Of a stretch of 64,000 bases of DNA, positions 54,704 through 63,787 are shown piece after piece. This stretch comes from Acidobacteriota bacterium (GTDB lineage Bacteria; Acidobacteriota; Terriglobia; Terriglobales; SCQP01). The notes below the pieces were generated by a model that was given only the letters and a program-made list of their open reading frames with translations, made no database searches and was not told the DNA's origin. Within the stretch, counting starts at the first letter, position 1. Each line of letters starts with the position of its first letter. The stretch lies in NCBI GenBank assembly GCA_027459505.1, contig DAIDIE010000029.1, positions 181,481 to 245,480 of the forward strand. Direction: 5' to 3'. The translations under genes and the position numbers were made by a program.

Positions 54704-55342
54704 CTATTCCAACTCAATCAGGCCGCGCTGCAGGGCGGCGGTGGTGGCCTGCGTGCGATCGCTGACACCCAGCTTTTCCAGCAGGTGGCTGACATGCAGT
54801 TTGACGGTCACCTCGGCGATTTTCAGTTCGGCGGCGATTTCCTTATTGCTGCGCCCCTGGACGATCAGCCGCAGCACCTCCATTTCGCGGCTGGTGAGGC
54901 TGGCGTGGGTCAGGCGCTCGGCGAGGCGCGAGGCCACGCCGGGCTCGATATAGCGGCCGCCGGAACAGACCTGGCGGATGGCGTTCAACAGCTCTTCCCG
55001 CAGGGCGCTTTTGAGCACATAGCCGCGCGCGCCCGCCTGTAGCGCGCGGTAGACCTCTTCCTGGCTGGAGTGAGTGGAAAGCATCAGAACCCGGGCATCG
55101 GGATAGCGCTGGCAGAGCTCATTGGTGAGGGCGATGCCGGAGGTGCCGGGCAGGCGTACGTCCATCAATACCAGGTCCGGACGGTGCTGGTGATAGGCGC
55201 TGAGAGCGTCATCGGCATTGCCGGCATCGGCAACCACTTCCAGATCGGGTTCGCCGCCCAGCGAGGAAGTGAGGCCGAGGCGAACCATGAAATGGTCATC
55301 AACGACCAGAATTCGTTGTTTGCGCGTAGGAGCTGTCTGCAT
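54704..55342 (-). CDS. NarL/FixJ-family response regulator
   Basis: A 212-residue regulator. The receiver domain has the acidic pair in ILVVDDH, the phosphoacceptor Asp in LVLMDVRLPG and the Lys in VLKSA. The C-terminal LuxR helix-turn-helix is LTSREMEVLRLIVQGRSNKE plus IAAELKIAEVTVKLHVSHLL. The start at 55342 (MQTAPTRKQ) overlaps the 3' end of the kinase gene by 44 bases, so the two are co-transcribed and probably a cognate pair. Confidence 0.92.
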   Translation of the reverse strand: MQTAPTRKQRILVVDDHFMVRLGLTSSLGGEPDLEVVADAGNADDALSAYHQHRPDLVLMDVRLPGTSGIALTNELCQRYPDARVLMLSTHSSQEEVYRALQAGARGYVLKSALREELLNAIRQVCSGGRYIEPGVASRLAERLTHASLTSREMEVLRLIVQGRSNKEIAAELKIAEVTVKLHVSHLLEKLGVSDRTQATTAALQRGLIELE

Positions 55343-57422
55343 GATTTTGCTTCGGGGGCGGTTGGTTGATGGGAATGGCGGCGTTTGCTGATAAAGCCGG
55401 GTTGCGGCCCTGAACGGTGATGCGGGTGGCGCCGGGCTCACTGCGCACCCACAATTCGCAGCCCACAGCGTGAGCGCGCTCCTGCATGTCGAGCAGGCCG
55501 AAATGTCCGCGGGCCGCGGCGGCGCTGTACTCCTCATCGAAACCGCGGCCGTTATCGGCAACGCTGAGCGAGACGGGATCGGTATCGAAGTCGAGTTCGA
55601 CCACGATGTGGTCGGCGCCGGCGTGGCGGCGGGCGTTGCAGACCGCCTCCTGGGCGATGCGCAGTAGATTCATCTCTATTTGCGGGTCAAGACGCCGCAC
55701 CTTGCCTCGCACTTGCAAGTCCACTTCCGCCGCGCCGGCTTCGGAGGGCGCCAGCGCCTGCTGGAGGGCGGAGACGAGATCGCCATTTTCCAGCCATTCG
55801 CAGCGGAGATCCCAGACCGAGCGGCGGGCCTCCTGCATGCTGTGGCGACTCATGTTGCGGGCCATCTCCACTGCCGGCAGGGCGTGCTCGGGACCTTCGC
55901 GGAAGCGCGCCACCGCCAGATCGAGGTGCAGGGTAATGGCGGCCAGATCCTGCTCCAGCGTGTCATGCAATTCCCGCGCAATGCGGTGCCGCTCCTGCAG
56001 CACGGCGCCATGGCGCAGTTTCTGGTGGAGGACACGGATCTGTTCGCGGAACTTGCGACCCAGCAGCGCCAGCCACAACACTACCACTCCGAGAAACAAG
56101 AGGGCGGCGGCCAGCAGCCAGGCAATGCGCTCGCGCGTCCACCAGGCGGGGGTGCGCAACACCTGGACATCGGCCGCGGTTCTGATCAGCAAGCGCACCG
56201 TCTTGGGTTCATGCCAGATGCCGCCGCTGCGCAGCAGGCAGATGCCGGTCACGGAGAGCAGCGAGCCGGGCTGCAGGGTGGCCATCTGCTTGGCGGCGAC
56301 GGTGCTGAGGTCGGCGGTGAGAACCTGCCCGCCGCTGCGCAGCAGCAGCGTGGGCTGGCCAAAACGCATACTCTCGGCGACCAGCGTTCCACGGATGCGA
56401 ACCAGGCGGGCATCCAGGGTAACGTTCAGCAGATGCGCCGCGTCCACATCGAGCGGTTCAGGGAGAGCGCCATGGCCGACTTTGCGGTAGACGGCGTCCT
56501 CGAGGATCGGGAGCGCGTCGCCAAGGGCGGGGAATCCCAGGACCTCGACGTGGTCGCCTGGGGAGACGGGGCGCGTTTCGGAGGTGAGCACGCGCAGGGC
56601 GCGCACGCCATTCTGTAAATAAAGAGCGCTGCCCGGTTCCAAAAAGCTGACCGTGGCGAGGATCCGTACCCGGTGGCGAGCGGAGGTGTTGGGCGAAAAG
56701 CGCATCAGGCTGGAGATGGGCAAGGGTGGCGCCGGCGCTTCCACGGTAATGAAGCTCATGCGCGGCACGTAAAAGAGAACGCCGGTCAGTTGGCGCCGGT
56801 CATTGAAGATGGCGCCGCAGACGCCTTCCAGGCGGATGCTGGAGTCCACCAAAGGAGTGGGATCGTAGTTGGGCGAGGGCAGCGGGACGCGTGCCCGTAC
56901 TTCGCCGCCGCCCGAGGCGATCACCAACGCCAGGGTCGGTTCCCGCCAGGAACGCCGGTCGATGTAGACCTGGCGGACAATGCCGCGCAGGGCGCCCCAT
57001 TGACTGTCCTGCTGTCCGTTGGCGACTTCGTTATAGGTCAGCAGATGGGCGGGGGGCAGGGGAGCGCGGCCCAGAATCGTAATCTGCCGCTCCTGCACCA
57101 CGGGAGCGAAGTGGCCGGGCCCGCTCACACCGGTGAGCTCAATCCAATCGCCGATCTGGGGATGAGGCAGACCGGCACGGCCTTCAACGTAAATGCCGGC
57201 GCTGCCGTCCTGAATAAAGAAGTCGGGGGCTGGAATATCGTCGGTGACCACGCCACGCAGCCGCACCGGCCAGCCCGCCGTGGCTTCCTTGAGGGTGAGG
57301 GAGCGGACGTCGCGCGCGTGGCGCAACAAATGCGGAGTAGGCTGCTGAGCCAGCAAAGGGCAGCTCAGGATGGAGATCGAGATGACCAGTGAGCGAATCG
57401 TCGTCCTGAAGCGCGTGCGCAT
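55299..57422 (-). CDS. Sensor histidine kinase (HisKA_3/NarL type) with periplasmic OB-like sensor
   Basis: A 707-residue kinase. Signal/anchor is at ~8-26. The large periplasmic region (~40-430) has repeated OB-like strands (WPVRLRGVVTDDIPAPDFFI, QDGSAGIYVEGRAGLP, VRILATVSFLEPGSALYLQN, VRIRGTLVAES). One membrane helix lies at ~433-455. The HisKA_3 dimerisation helix follows with H486 in RIARELHDTLEQDLAAITLH, then a HATPase with ADNGRGFD and GHFGLLDMQERA. It phosphorylates the regulator encoded next. The ligand is unknown. The periplasmic region resembles that of the kinase at 59852-62467. Confidence 0.88.
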   Translation of the reverse strand: MRTRFRTTIRSLVISISILSCPLLAQQPTPHLLRHARDVRSLTLKEATAGWPVRLRGVVTDDIPAPDFFIQDGSAGIYVEGRAGLPHPQIGDWIELTGVSGPGHFAPVVQERQITILGRAPLPPAHLLTYNEVANGQQDSQWGALRGIVRQVYIDRRSWREPTLALVIASGGGEVRARVPLPSPNYDPTPLVDSSIRLEGVCGAIFNDRRQLTGVLFYVPRMSFITVEAPAPPLPISSLMRFSPNTSARHRVRILATVSFLEPGSALYLQNGVRALRVLTSETRPVSPGDHVEVLGFPALGDALPILEDAVYRKVGHGALPEPLDVDAAHLLNVTLDARLVRIRGTLVAESMRFGQPTLLLRSGGQVLTADLSTVAAKQMATLQPGSLLSVTGICLLRSGGIWHEPKTVRLLIRTAADVQVLRTPAWWTRERIAWLLAAALLFLGVVVLWLALLGRKFREQIRVLHQKLRHGAVLQERHRIARELHDTLEQDLAAITLHLDLAVARFREGPEHALPAVEMARNMSRHSMQEARRSVWDLRCEWLENGDLVSALQQALAPSEAGAAEVDLQVRGKVRRLDPQIEMNLLRIAQEAVCNARRHAGADHIVVELDFDTDPVSLSVADNGRGFDEEYSAAAARGHFGLLDMQERAHAVGCELWVRSEPGATRITVQGRNPALSANAAIPINQPPPKQNHADSSYAQTTNSGR

Positions 57423-57504
57423 GCGGCTGAGTGGGCAGCGCGCCGGAGGCGAGTTGCCGAAAACGCTTACATTTTAGCGGCAGCGTGGCCGGTTGGGAAG
57501 CTCT

Positions 57505-57543
57505 GGTTGCTAGGGTTGGTTGCTAGGGTTGGTTGCTAGGGTC
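57505..57543 (+). repeat. Three tandem copies of a 13-bp unit
   Basis: ggttgctagggtt occurs three times head to tail (the last with one change), upstream of rocD and ~80 bases before the divergent kinase start. The rest of the 462-base gap (57423-57884) has a promoter but no gene. Confidence 0.8.
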
Positions 57544-57746
57544 TGGTATGGTTGGAGCCTATAGCCGCACCGCGCTGGACTTCCTCCCGCACCTGTGGCC
57601 GTTTCGCCCCGCCTGAGCGTCTGGAGGAGGGCAGAGGTGGGTTGAAAGGTCGAAAACCAATTGGGCGGTGCTTCGGATGCGGACTGAAAACCGCTGTGAC
57701 ACAGTCGTTGTTCGGTACGAGCTGCGACCGGAGCAGTGTCTCTGAT

Positions 57747-57775
57747 TTGAGCCGGCTGCTGAAAACCCCTATCAT
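57747..57775 (+). promoter_or_regulatory. Sigma-70-type promoter upstream of rocD
   Basis: TTGAGC (57747-57752) and TATCAT (57770-57775) with a 17-base spacer. The predicted transcript start is ~100 bases before the GTG at 57885. Confidence 0.5.
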
Positions 57776-57884
57776 AAGAAGATGTTGTGGTTGCCGCTGC
57801 GTTCTGAAGGGTCTTAGACAATTCAGGCGTGGCCTCCAGCGCCGGTCGCCGGAGGCGAAAAGGCCGCCCAATCGAGGAATTTCT

Positions 57885-59108
57885 GTGACTCCCGTTTCCG
57901 GTACTGTCGAGAGCAGCACGGATGCTGCCGATTTAATCGCGATTGAAGAACAGTGGGGTGCCCACAACTACCATCCCCTGGATGTGGTGATCAGCCGTGC
58001 CGAGGGGCCGTGGGTGTATACCGCTGACGGACACCGCTATCTGGATTGCCTGGCGTCGTACTCGGCGGTGAATCAGGGCCATTGCCATCCCCGCATTCTG
58101 GCCACGCTGGTGGAACAGGCACAGCGGGTGACGTTGACCTCGCGCGCCTTCCGCAACGAGCAATTGCCGCTGTTTTGCCGCGAGTTGGCCACGCTGTGTG
58201 GCATGGAAACGGTTCTGCCCATGAATACGGGCGCGGAAGCGGTGGAGACCGCGGTGAAGGCGGCCCGGCGCTGGGGATACCGGCGCAAGGGCATTGCCGA
58301 AAACCAGGCGGAGATCATCGTCTGCCGCAACAACTTTCATGGCCGCACCACCACGGTGATCAGCTTTTCCTCGGATGAGGATTACCGGAAGGGATTCGGC
58401 CCGTTTACCCCCGGCTTCAAAATTATTCCCTTCGGCGACGCTGAGGCGTTGCGCGCCGCCATCACCCCGAATACCTGCGCGTTTCTGGTGGAGCCGATTC
58501 AGTGCGAAGCCGGCATTTTGATACCTCCGCAGGGGTACCTGGCGGAGGTGGCCCGCCTGTGCCGTGAGAACGATATTTTATTCATGGCGGACGAGATTCA
58601 GACCGGGTTGGGGAGAACCGGAAAGATGTTTGCCTGCCAGCACGAGCAGGTGCAGCCGGACGTCTACATCCTTGGCAAAGCGCTTTCTGGCGGGTTTTAC
58701 CCGGTTTCGGCGGTAGTTTCCAGCCGGGCGATTCTGGGCGTTTTCGAGCCGGGCAGCCACGGCAGCACCTATGGCGGCAATCCTCTGGGCTGCGCCGTTG
58801 CCCGCACCGCGATGCAGGTGATTCAGGACGAAATGCTGCCCCAGCGTTCCGCGGAACTCGGTGAGTGGTTCCTGGGCGAGCTGCGCAAGCTGCACCATCC
58901 CGCCATTAAGCAGGTGCGGGGACGAGGGCTGCTGGCCGGAATCGAGTTGACCCAGCCGGCGCGATCCTTCTGCGAAGCGCTTAAAGAGCGCGGCGTGCTG
59001 TGCAAAGAGACGCACGCGACGGTGATTCGTTTGGCGCCGCCGCTGGTGATTGAGCGCGAGGACCTGGTCTGGGCGCTTGAACAATTGCGGGCTGTCTTCG
59101 CCGTCTGA
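57885..59108 (+). CDS. rocD: Ornithine aminotransferase
   Basis: A 407-residue class III PLP aminotransferase that converts ornithine and 2-oxoglutarate to glutamate semialdehyde in arginine/proline metabolism. Motifs are WGAHNYHPLDVVISRAEGPW near the start (ornithine-transaminase type), NTGAEAVETAVKAARRWGY, NNFHGRTTTVISFS, the Asp in MADEIQTGLGRTG and the PLP lysine K265 in ILGKALSGGFYPVSA. A GTG with GAGGA upstream is the likely start; the frame continues upstream into non-coding DNA. Confidence 0.9.
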   Translation: MTPVSGTVESSTDAADLIAIEEQWGAHNYHPLDVVISRAEGPWVYTADGHRYLDCLASYSAVNQGHCHPRILATLVEQAQRVTLTSRAFRNEQLPLFCRELATLCGMETVLPMNTGAEAVETAVKAARRWGYRRKGIAENQAEIIVCRNNFHGRTTTVISFSSDEDYRKGFGPFTPGFKIIPFGDAEALRAAITPNTCAFLVEPIQCEAGILIPPQGYLAEVARLCRENDILFMADEIQTGLGRTGKMFACQHEQVQPDVYILGKALSGGFYPVSAVVSSRAILGVFEPGSHGSTYGGNPLGCAVARTAMQVIQDEMLPQRSAELGEWFLGELRKLHHPAIKQVRGRGLLAGIELTQPARSFCEALKERGVLCKETHATVIRLAPPLVIEREDLVWALEQLRAVFAV

Positions 59109-59119
59109 CGCCGCCCCGA

Positions 59120-59806
59120 TCAGGGGCGATGGCGGTGGTGTAGGAAAGGCAGGCGACGCAGAATGTCGGGCTTGAATTCGTGCCACAGGCTGAGCCCGGC
59201 ATCGGCCGCAATATTGGTGGCGGCGGCTTCGATCATGTCATGTCTATTGCGCTCTCCTGGCGGGTACCACACACGGGACAGCGCACCCGAGCCGGCCGCG
59301 GCGATCAGCCGCGAATAGGCGGGTTCCAGCCGCCCGTTATCTCCTTGTTCGACAAAGGCCAGGCGCAGCGCATCTTTGGCGCGCTGCCACAGTCCGGTCT
59401 GTTGCGAATGCAGATAGCGCGGATCCTGGTGAGCCCAGGCGGCGAGGGCGAAATTGATGGTGTCCCCAGTCAACGTTTCGCCGTAGCTGGAGGCATAGCG
59501 CTTGCCGAAGCCGCTCGCTCCATCGCCCCATCCTTCGGGAACATTCAGGGTCTGATCCAGCGTTGCCCAGGCCAGTTGCTCACCGGCGGTGGTGAGGGTG
59601 AAGTCGCTGCCGAGCAGGAAACGCAGCTTCTGGCGGTTGGAAAGAGGGGCGCGCGGCTTCGCCGGCGGCTTTGGCGTTTGCTGCGCCGTCAGTAGCGCCG
59701 GCGCTGAACACGACAGCGCGATGATCGCTAAGAACAGCGCAAGCAGAAAAGCAAGCCGTGGAATTCCGCGGCGGCTGCGCGTTTGGCTTGGAGGGTTCAT
59801 GTCCAT
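59120..59806 (-). CDS. Secreted hypothetical protein
   Basis: A 228-residue protein with an N-terminal hydrophobic segment (~18-40, ending SAPALLTAQQ), so exported or membrane-anchored, then a Pro/Lys-rich linker. The conserved-looking block LSNRQKLRFLLGSDFTLTTA, with GFGKRYASSYGETLTGDTIN and AHQDPRYLHS, resembles a family of uncharacterised acidobacterial exported proteins. No enzymatic motif is seen. It lies 45 bases downstream of the histidine-kinase run on the same strand and could be its last gene. Confidence 0.65.
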   Translation of the reverse strand: MDMNPPSQTRSRRGIPRLAFLLALFLAIIALSCSAPALLTAQQTPKPPAKPRAPLSNRQKLRFLLGSDFTLTTAGEQLAWATLDQTLNVPEGWGDGASGFGKRYASSYGETLTGDTINFALAAWAHQDPRYLHSQQTGLWQRAKDALRLAFVEQGDNGRLEPAYSRLIAAAGSGALSRVWYPPGERNRHDMIEAAATNIAADAGLSLWHEFKPDILRRLPFLHHRHRP

Positions 59807-59851
59807 TCTGGGAAGTTCCCCAACAGGTACGCTGGAAGGATGACATGAAAC

Positions 59852-62467
59852 CTAGGCGCGCGCCGAGTAGGCTGAGGCGGTCGGAATGCGGACAATAAAC
59901 GTGCTTCCTTGACCAAACTCGCTCTCTGCCCAGATGCGGCCACCGTGCTGTTGCACGATGCTGCGGCAAATCGGCAATCCCAAACCGGTTCCACCCTTTT
60001 CCTTGGCATCGCTGCCATCCACCTGCTGGAAGCGCTCAAAGACCTTTTCCAGCATGTGGCCCGGAATGCCGCGGCCGTGATCGATGACGCGGAACTCGGC
60101 CTCGCCCTCGACCAGCCGCGCCTGCACCAATACGGTGCTGCTGGGCGGGGAGAACTTGATGGCGTTGCTCATCAGGTTGGCCAGGACCTGCTGCATGCGG
60201 TCGGGATCGACGCGCAACCCAAAGCCATCGACCTCGCTTTTAACCTGCACGGAGTTCTTCAGCGCCAGGCCGAGCATGCTGTCCACCGCGGTGCGGACCA
60301 GGGAGCTGGAGTCGGCGTCGACCACCTGCATCTGGAGTTTGCCGGCCTGCAGGCGCTCGAAATCGAGGATGTCATTGACCAGCTTTACCAGCCGTTCGGT
60401 GTTGTTGGCGGCAACTTCGAGCATTTTTTGCCCCTGCTCGGGGAGGGTGCCGAGGCGACCGGAGGCAAGCAGCCCCAGGGCGCCGCGAATTGAGGTCAGC
60501 GGCGTGCGCAGTTCGTGGCTCACCAGCGAGACGAACTCCGCTTTGAGTTGGTCGACTTCGAAGCGGCGGCTTACGTCGCGGAAGCTCACCACCGCTCCTA
60601 AGAGCGCACCGGCGTCATCGCGGATGGGGGTGGAGTCGTATTCGGCGGCAAAGCGGGAGCCGTCCCGGCGGCGGAAGCTCTCGAACTGCACGTGCTCGGA
60701 TTGTTTGGTCGAGAGAGTCTTTTGCACCGGCCATTGCCCGGCCTCGTAGGGCTGCTGGTTACTATCGAGGGGCTCAACCACCGAGGCGAGGCTTTGCCCG
60801 ACCATCGTTTGACCGGGGCGCTGCAAAAAGCGCGCAGCCGCCGGATTGGCAAAGGTAATCACGCCGTGCAAGTCGATACCGATCAGCCCGTCGTCGGCGC
60901 AGTGCAGGATGAGCTCCTGCTGTTGCTGCAATTGGCGCAGAGCACGGCGCTGATCGCGCAGTTTGCGGTTCAAAGGCCACAGACTGGCGAGCAGCAGGAT
61001 CAGCAATAGGGCAGTGGTCCACCCGGCAATAGTACGCAGGATAGAGGCGCGGCTTTGCTGCAGCACCACCACATCGGCGGGCGAACGCAAAAGCAGCCGC
61101 AAGGAACTGATTTCGTTGTCGAGCTTGGTCTCAATGTGCAGCACCCCGGTAATGGCGAGCAGCGAGCCGCGGTGAAATCTGGGTACGCTCTGGCGAGGCG
61201 CCAGAGTCAGCGTGGCGCGAATCGGCTTGCCATTAGAGGAGAGATCCAGGTAAACCACGTTTTGCTGAACAACTTCACCCATCAGGGTGGCGTGCGTGGC
61301 AACCAGCCGGGAGTCGTACTGATTTTCCGCCAAGTGTCCCAGATCCAAGGGCAACGGCGCCAGGGTGGCGCCGGTGCGGATCACACGCGCAATACTATCG
61401 CCCAACACGGGAGAGAAACTGCCGGCTTCAAGATAGCCAACGGCATCGATTTCATCACCCGGGTGCAGCGGTGTAGTGATGCCCTGCAGTTCAATGCCGC
61501 TGGTCTGGTCCTGCATATAGGTGGCATCACCGGAAACGCTGACGATTCCACGAATATGGACGCGGTGCTCCGGCGGGCCGGCGGGGCTGAACTGCATCAG
61601 CTTGATGATCGGGCTGACCGGGGTACGAAAGGGATGCGGGTTGCCGGCCACCAGGACATGAACATCGCTGGCTTGCTCGACAAAGAGCTGCGTCCCGTGC
61701 CATTGATGCTGGGCGTTGAACAGCGAGCCGACCACGCCGCGAACCGTGATTTCCGCGTCCACAAGGCCGCTGAGATCCCCGAGTCCGGGATGCATGCGAA
61801 GGGTGACGGGAACGCCTCCGGTGACCAGTGTAAACAGCGTCTGCCGCGGCGTCTTGCCGTGAAAGAGCTGCATGATGCCTTTAAAGCCGGGGTAGGCGAG
61901 GGGATGCTGCTCGGAACGAATGACGCCGTGCAATTCGGCGTACTGGGAATCGAGGCGGCCGCCAAAAAGATCAATCGGGGTGGCACGGGGGGCCAGCGGC
62001 AGAGGCGCTGTGCCAATCTTTGTGACCAGTTTGCCGCGGATCAGCGGCGCGAAATCACCCGAACCGGCAACGCCGGTAATTTCGACCAGGTCGCCTTGTT
62101 TGAGGCGCAGGTTGGGGCTGTAGGGCAGCCGGATGAAGATGCCGGCGCTGGCGTCCTGAATGAACATGAGCGGAACGAGCTTGTCGCCCATGGCATAACC
62201 CTGGCGATCGTAATAGGTCACCACGCCGCGCACGCGGACCGGGGGGTGGGTGGCGGCCACGCTCATGGGAAGGTCGCGGATTTGGGCGACTGGCGTAATC
62301 GGCAGAGAGGCGGCTTTATCCGGCTGGCGCTGGCGCGGCGCTTTTCGTGTTTTGGCGGCTGCGGAGCAGAGGGGAAGAGCAAGCACAAGCAGCAGCGCGG
62401 CCAGTCGTGGCTGGAGCATTTTAATGGAGGTGTTCAGAATCGCTTTGCAACCGTTCACAACAATCAC
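59852..62467 (-). CDS. Sensor histidine kinase (HisKA type) with periplasmic OB-like sensor and PAS domain
   Basis: An 871-residue kinase. It has a signal/anchor (~18-36, LAALLLVLALPLCS) and a periplasmic region (~60-480) of OB-like strands closely parallel to the kinase at 55299 (VRVRGVVTYYDRQGYAMG, FIQDASAGIFI, QGDLVEITGVAGSGDFAPLI). A membrane helix (~490-515) and a PAS domain (~535-640) follow. The H-box has H651 in FVSLVSHELRTPL, and the HATPase has the N-box NLMSNAIKFSP, IDHGRGIP and [14 protein letters not shown]. The GTG at 62467 with GGGAG upstream lies 3 bases after the preceding stop; an ATG at 62419 is an alternative. Confidence 0.87.
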   Translation of the reverse strand: MIVVNGCKAILNTSIKMLQPRLAALLLVLALPLCSAAAKTRKAPRQRQPDKAASLPITPVAQIRDLPMSVAATHPPVRVRGVVTYYDRQGYAMGDKLVPLMFIQDASAGIFIRLPYSPNLRLKQGDLVEITGVAGSGDFAPLIRGKLVTKIGTAPLPLAPRATPIDLFGGRLDSQYAELHGVIRSEQHPLAYPGFKGIMQLFHGKTPRQTLFTLVTGGVPVTLRMHPGLGDLSGLVDAEITVRGVVGSLFNAQHQWHGTQLFVEQASDVHVLVAGNPHPFRTPVSPIIKLMQFSPAGPPEHRVHIRGIVSVSGDATYMQDQTSGIELQGITTPLHPGDEIDAVGYLEAGSFSPVLGDSIARVIRTGATLAPLPLDLGHLAENQYDSRLVATHATLMGEVVQQNVVYLDLSSNGKPIRATLTLAPRQSVPRFHRGSLLAITGVLHIETKLDNEISSLRLLLRSPADVVVLQQSRASILRTIAGWTTALLLILLLASLWPLNRKLRDQRRALRQLQQQQELILHCADDGLIGIDLHGVITFANPAAARFLQRPGQTMVGQSLASVVEPLDSNQQPYEAGQWPVQKTLSTKQSEHVQFESFRRRDGSRFAAEYDSTPIRDDAGALLGAVVSFRDVSRRFEVDQLKAEFVSLVSHELRTPLTSIRGALGLLASGRLGTLPEQGQKMLEVAANNTERLVKLVNDILDFERLQAGKLQMQVVDADSSSLVRTAVDSMLGLALKNSVQVKSEVDGFGLRVDPDRMQQVLANLMSNAIKFSPPSSTVLVQARLVEGEAEFRVIDHGRGIPGHMLEKVFERFQQVDGSDAKEKGGTGLGLPICRSIVQQHGGRIWAESEFGQGSTFIVRIPTASAYSARA

Positions 62468-62470
62468 CTG

Positions 62471-63652
62471 TTAAGCTCCCAGGGCGCTCGCCAGCCGCAA
62501 AGGAACGCGAACAATAAATGTGCTGCCCTCTCCCAGGCGGCTCTCGGCCCAAATCCGGCCGCCGTGTTGAGAAACAATCCCGCGGCAGATGGGCAGACCC
62601 AGGCCGGTACCACCCTGTTGGCGGGTGTCGCTGGTATCCACCTGCCGGAAGTGCTCAAAAATAGATTCCAGCATATCGGCGGGAATGCCCGGGCCTTGGT
62701 CGGTCACGCGCAATTCCGCTTCGCGACCCATGCGGCGGGCAGTGACATAGATGGTGGATTCCGTTGGGGAATATTTTAAAGCGTTATTCAGTAGATTGAC
62801 CAGCACCTGCTCTATGGCTCTGGAATCAGCCAGGAACTCGTAATCGTCAATTTCCGTTTTGATTTGAACACGGTTTTGTAACGCTGGGCGAAGAATGCGA
62901 TCCACGGCACGTTCGACCAATGCCTGGGCTTGGCAGACTTGCAGTTCCAGCGATGAATTTCCGGAACGGAGGCGCTCAAATTCCAGCATCTCGTTCATGA
63001 TTGCCATCAGCCGCTGTGCGTTGCCGTTGGCGATCTCCAGCATGCGCTTGCCTTGCTGAGTGAGCTGGCCAAACTGGCCGGACGCGAGCAGGTCCAGGGA
63101 TTCGTGCACCAGATGAAGAGGGGTACGCAATTCGCCGCCGACCATGGAAATAAATTGCGTCTGCAATGCACCCACTTCCAGAGGCGCGACAAACTCACGG
63201 AAGGCCAAGACCACCCCGGCAATTTCGCCTTGGGGATTGCGCAGGGCGGTGCAGTCGTACTCAACCGGGAGCAATTCGCCGGAGGGGAGTTGGAAGTATT
63301 CCTGGGCAACGTGACGCACTTCTCCATCGTTCATTGTTTGCAGAGCTGGCCAGAGGCTTGCTTCCAGGGCTTGGCGGCCGCGGCTCAGGGGCCGTAGACA
63401 ATGGTGGAGCGCTTGTCCGATTAGTTCTGGAGCAGAGCGCCGCAGCAGCCGGGCCGCGGCCTGGTTGGCGAAGGTAATCACTCCCTCCCGGTTGGTGCCG
63501 ATCAACGGGTCGCCGGCGGAGTTCAAAATGAGTTGCTGTTGTTCTTGCAGACGGCGCAGGGCACGGGTCCGCGAGCGCAGCACCCGTACCAGCAGGTAAA
63601 CCGGCAACGCTAGCAGCACTAAGCCGAGGGATCTTAGCTCGACCGCGTTCAT
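62471..63652 (-). CDS. Histidine-less HisKA-type pseudokinase with PAS domain
   Basis: A 393-residue protein. It has an N-terminal membrane helix (~7-25), a PAS domain (~38-160) and a HisKA/HATPase core very similar to the neighbouring kinase. The H-box reads FISMVGGELRTPL where the neighbour has FVSLVSHELRTPL, so the phosphoacceptor His is Gly173 (codon GGC, 63134-63136). The ATP-binding motifs are intact: [33 protein letters not shown]. It cannot autophosphorylate in the usual way but may bind ATP, dimerise with its neighbours or act on another His. Start ATG at 63652. Confidence 0.85.
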   Translation of the reverse strand: MNAVELRSLGLVLLALPVYLLVRVLRSRTRALRRLQEQQQLILNSAGDPLIGTNREGVITFANQAAARLLRRSAPELIGQALHHCLRPLSRGRQALEASLWPALQTMNDGEVRHVAQEYFQLPSGELLPVEYDCTALRNPQGEIAGVVLAFREFVAPLEVGALQTQFISMVGGELRTPLHLVHESLDLLASGQFGQLTQQGKRMLEIANGNAQRLMAIMNEMLEFERLRSGNSSLELQVCQAQALVERAVDRILRPALQNRVQIKTEIDDYEFLADSRAIEQVLVNLLNNALKYSPTESTIYVTARRMGREAELRVTDQGPGIPADMLESIFEHFRQVDTSDTRQQGGTGLGLPICRGIVSQHGGRIWAESRLGEGSTFIVRVPLRLASALGA

Positions 63653-63787
63653 CTTCAGGATATCGGCAATTTTTGGAGGGAGCTTGAGCTTCCCCTCCGA
63701 ATTGTCCCAGCGCTCATTCTCGTAGCAGTGTACATCCCCAGGATGGATTGCAGGTTCATTTAAGCTCCCAGTCCAAGTGGCATCGGG

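Noticed and set aside
61055..62779. Plus-strand open frame of 574 codons antisense to the histidine kinases
   Set aside because: No domain, no ribosome site, and composition typical of an antisense shadow of the kinase genes.
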